Shown in pieces: positions 63,410 through 64,000 of a stretch of DNA of 64,000 nt. This stretch comes from Nonomuraea rhodomycinica (GTDB lineage Bacteria > Actinomycetota > Actinomycetes > Streptosporangiales > Streptosporangiaceae). Each line of letters starts with the position of its first letter. The stretch's first letter is position 1. Location of the stretch: the NCBI RefSeq assembly GCF_013363995.1, contig NZ_JABWGO010000002.1, forward strand, positions 930,001 to 994,000, written 5' to 3'. Below the pieces are notes generated by a model. It searched no databases. It was given only the letters and a program-made list of their open reading frames with translations, and was not told where the DNA came from. Position numbers and translations under genes: made by a program.

Positions 63410-63433
63410 CCCAATACCCCCCTACAGATTGGG
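63410..63433 (+). promoter_or_regulatory. Dyad CCCAAT-N12-ATTGGG just before the RHS-type start
   Basis: CCCAAT at 63410-63415 pairs with ATTGGG at 63428-63433, six bases before the ATG. The second arm overlaps the place of a ribosome site, so the hairpin could restrict translation or be an operator. Confidence 0.45.
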
Positions 63434-63439
63434 TGTTTC

Positions 63440-64000
63440 ATGGACACATCGTCCGAGTTAGATCTGTCAGAGTCCTACTGGAATCGTTTTCAGGGCGCGA
63501 TCCGCGAGTCGGCGTGGCCGCGCCGGCTGGGCGCCGTCCTGGCCGTCGTCGTCCTCGCCCCGCTGGCGCCCGCCCCGCCCGCGAGCGCCGCGCCCCGCTC
63601 GGCCCCGTCCGTGCAGAAGGAGACCCCGGTCAAGGGCGGGAAGGTCGCGGTCCTGCCCCCGCTGGCCGACCCCGCCGGGAAACAGGCGTGGAAGGCGCCG
63701 CCGGGCGTGACCTGGCCCAAGCCGCAGAAGGCGGAGCTGGGCGGGACCGCCACCCTGGCGGCGGGCTTCCCGGTGAAGCTGGCCCCGCAGAAGGGCGTCA
63801 AGGCCGCCGCGGCCGACCCGGTGAGCGTCGAACTGCTGGACAGCAAGCTGCTGGGGCTGGCGATGCGGGTCTCGCCGGGTCAGGGCGTCACCACCCTGTC
63901 GGGGAAGAAGACCCGGCTGCAGATCGACTACTCCGGCTTCCGTTACGCCTTCGGCGGCGACTACGGCGCCCGGCTGCGGGTGGTCAAGCTGGAGGAGTGC
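63440..64000 (+). CDS. RHS-type secreted protein, N-terminal part (cut by window end)
   Basis: The frame is open from ATG 63440 to the last base, 187 codons. After an N-terminal acidic stretch there is a hydrophobic signal-like segment (RRLGAVLAVVVLAPLAPAPPASAA, residues about 29-51). It then reads like the start of actinobacterial RHS/polymorphic-toxin proteins: WPKPQKAELGG, AGFPVKLAPQKGV, PVSVELLDSKLLGLAMRVSPG and FAFGGDYGARLRVVKLEEC-like text (here YAFGGDYGARLRVVKLEEC). Repeats and any toxin tip would lie beyond the window. It follows the LamG protein, a frequent neighbour. Confidence 0.7.
   Translation, partial: MDTSSELDLSESYWNRFQGAIRESAWPRRLGAVLAVVVLAPLAPAPPASAAPRSAPSVQKETPVKGGKVAVLPPLADPAGKQAWKAPPGVTWPKPQKAELGGTATLAAGFPVKLAPQKGVKAAAADPVSVELLDSKLLGLAMRVSPGQGVTTLSGKKTRLQIDYSGFRYAFGGDYGARLRVVKLEEC

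Overview
The window is high-GC DNA with GC-rich third codon positions, frequent GTG and TTG starts, ATGA/GTGA gene overlaps and several leaderless-looking promoters. It contains DUF2550, NucS, an Arg/Asp/Gly-rich actinobacterial Rho and an RHS-type protein. It therefore comes from an actinomycete. The large secreted proteins and the RiPP genes make a Streptosporangiales-like organism (Nonomuraea/Streptosporangium type) plausible, but the genus is an inference.

The backbone is a conserved actinobacterial gene string: thrC-thrB-rho-rpmE-prfA-prmC-sua5/tsaC-wecA-atpI-atpBEFHAGDC-DUF2550-cobalamin adenosyltransferase, with nucS further on. From general knowledge this is the order of Mycobacterium tuberculosis Rv1295 to Rv1312 and beyond. 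Accessory blocks are inserted into it: an Ig-like secreted protein between rho and rpmE, a large repeat protein with a small partner between tsaC and wecA, and a complete ribosomally synthesised peptide (RiPP) operon between wecA and the ATP synthase operon.

Layout. 0-5.4 kb: end of a TetR gene, a patatin-like lipase, a MarR repressor divergent from a four-gene operon (two SMR efflux subunits, a nucleoside-deaminase-like protein, a DsbA/FrnE oxidoreductase), a frameshifted small gene, and a haloacetate-dehalogenase-like hydrolase. 5.6-8.1 kb: a secreted beta-propeller protein with a good promoter. 8.1-18.7 kb: six paralogous GT2 glycosyltransferases in two mirrored B-A pairs plus two further A-type enzymes. 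18.9-27.8 kb: threonine biosynthesis, Rho, L31, RF1, its methylase and tsaC. 27.9-30.8 kb: an 842-residue disordered repeat protein and a small helical partner. 31.2-32.5 kb: wecA. 33.0-33.6 kb: a small secreted protein and a winged-helix regulator.

33.7-42.8 kb, minus strand, is the most interesting system: a seven-gene, translationally coupled operon. It encodes a 61-residue precursor (18 of its last 29 residues are Ser, Thr or Cys), a PqqD-M50 protease, a split LanB (glutamylation protein plus elimination protein), a YcaO cyclodehydratase, a ThiF/F-like leader-binding protein, and an F-domain/SagB azoline-dehydrogenase fusion. The logic matches goadsporin-like linear azole-containing peptides carrying dehydroamino acids. 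No pyridine synthase, exporter or obvious immunity gene is in the operon.

43.1-51.2 kb: the complete F1Fo ATP synthase operon with a CRP/GlxR-like site upstream and strong hairpins before atpE and atpC. 51.2-55.6 kb: PduO-type adenosyltransferase, a NatAB-like ABC exporter with a histidine kinase lacking a visible response regulator, and a STAS anti-anti-sigma protein. 55.8-59.8 kb: TetR regulator, aldehyde dehydrogenase with a palindromic operator, NucS, a zinc-knuckle-like small protein and a hydrolase. 60-64 kb: a DNRLRE-LamG secreted protein followed by the start of an RHS-type protein cut by the window edge.
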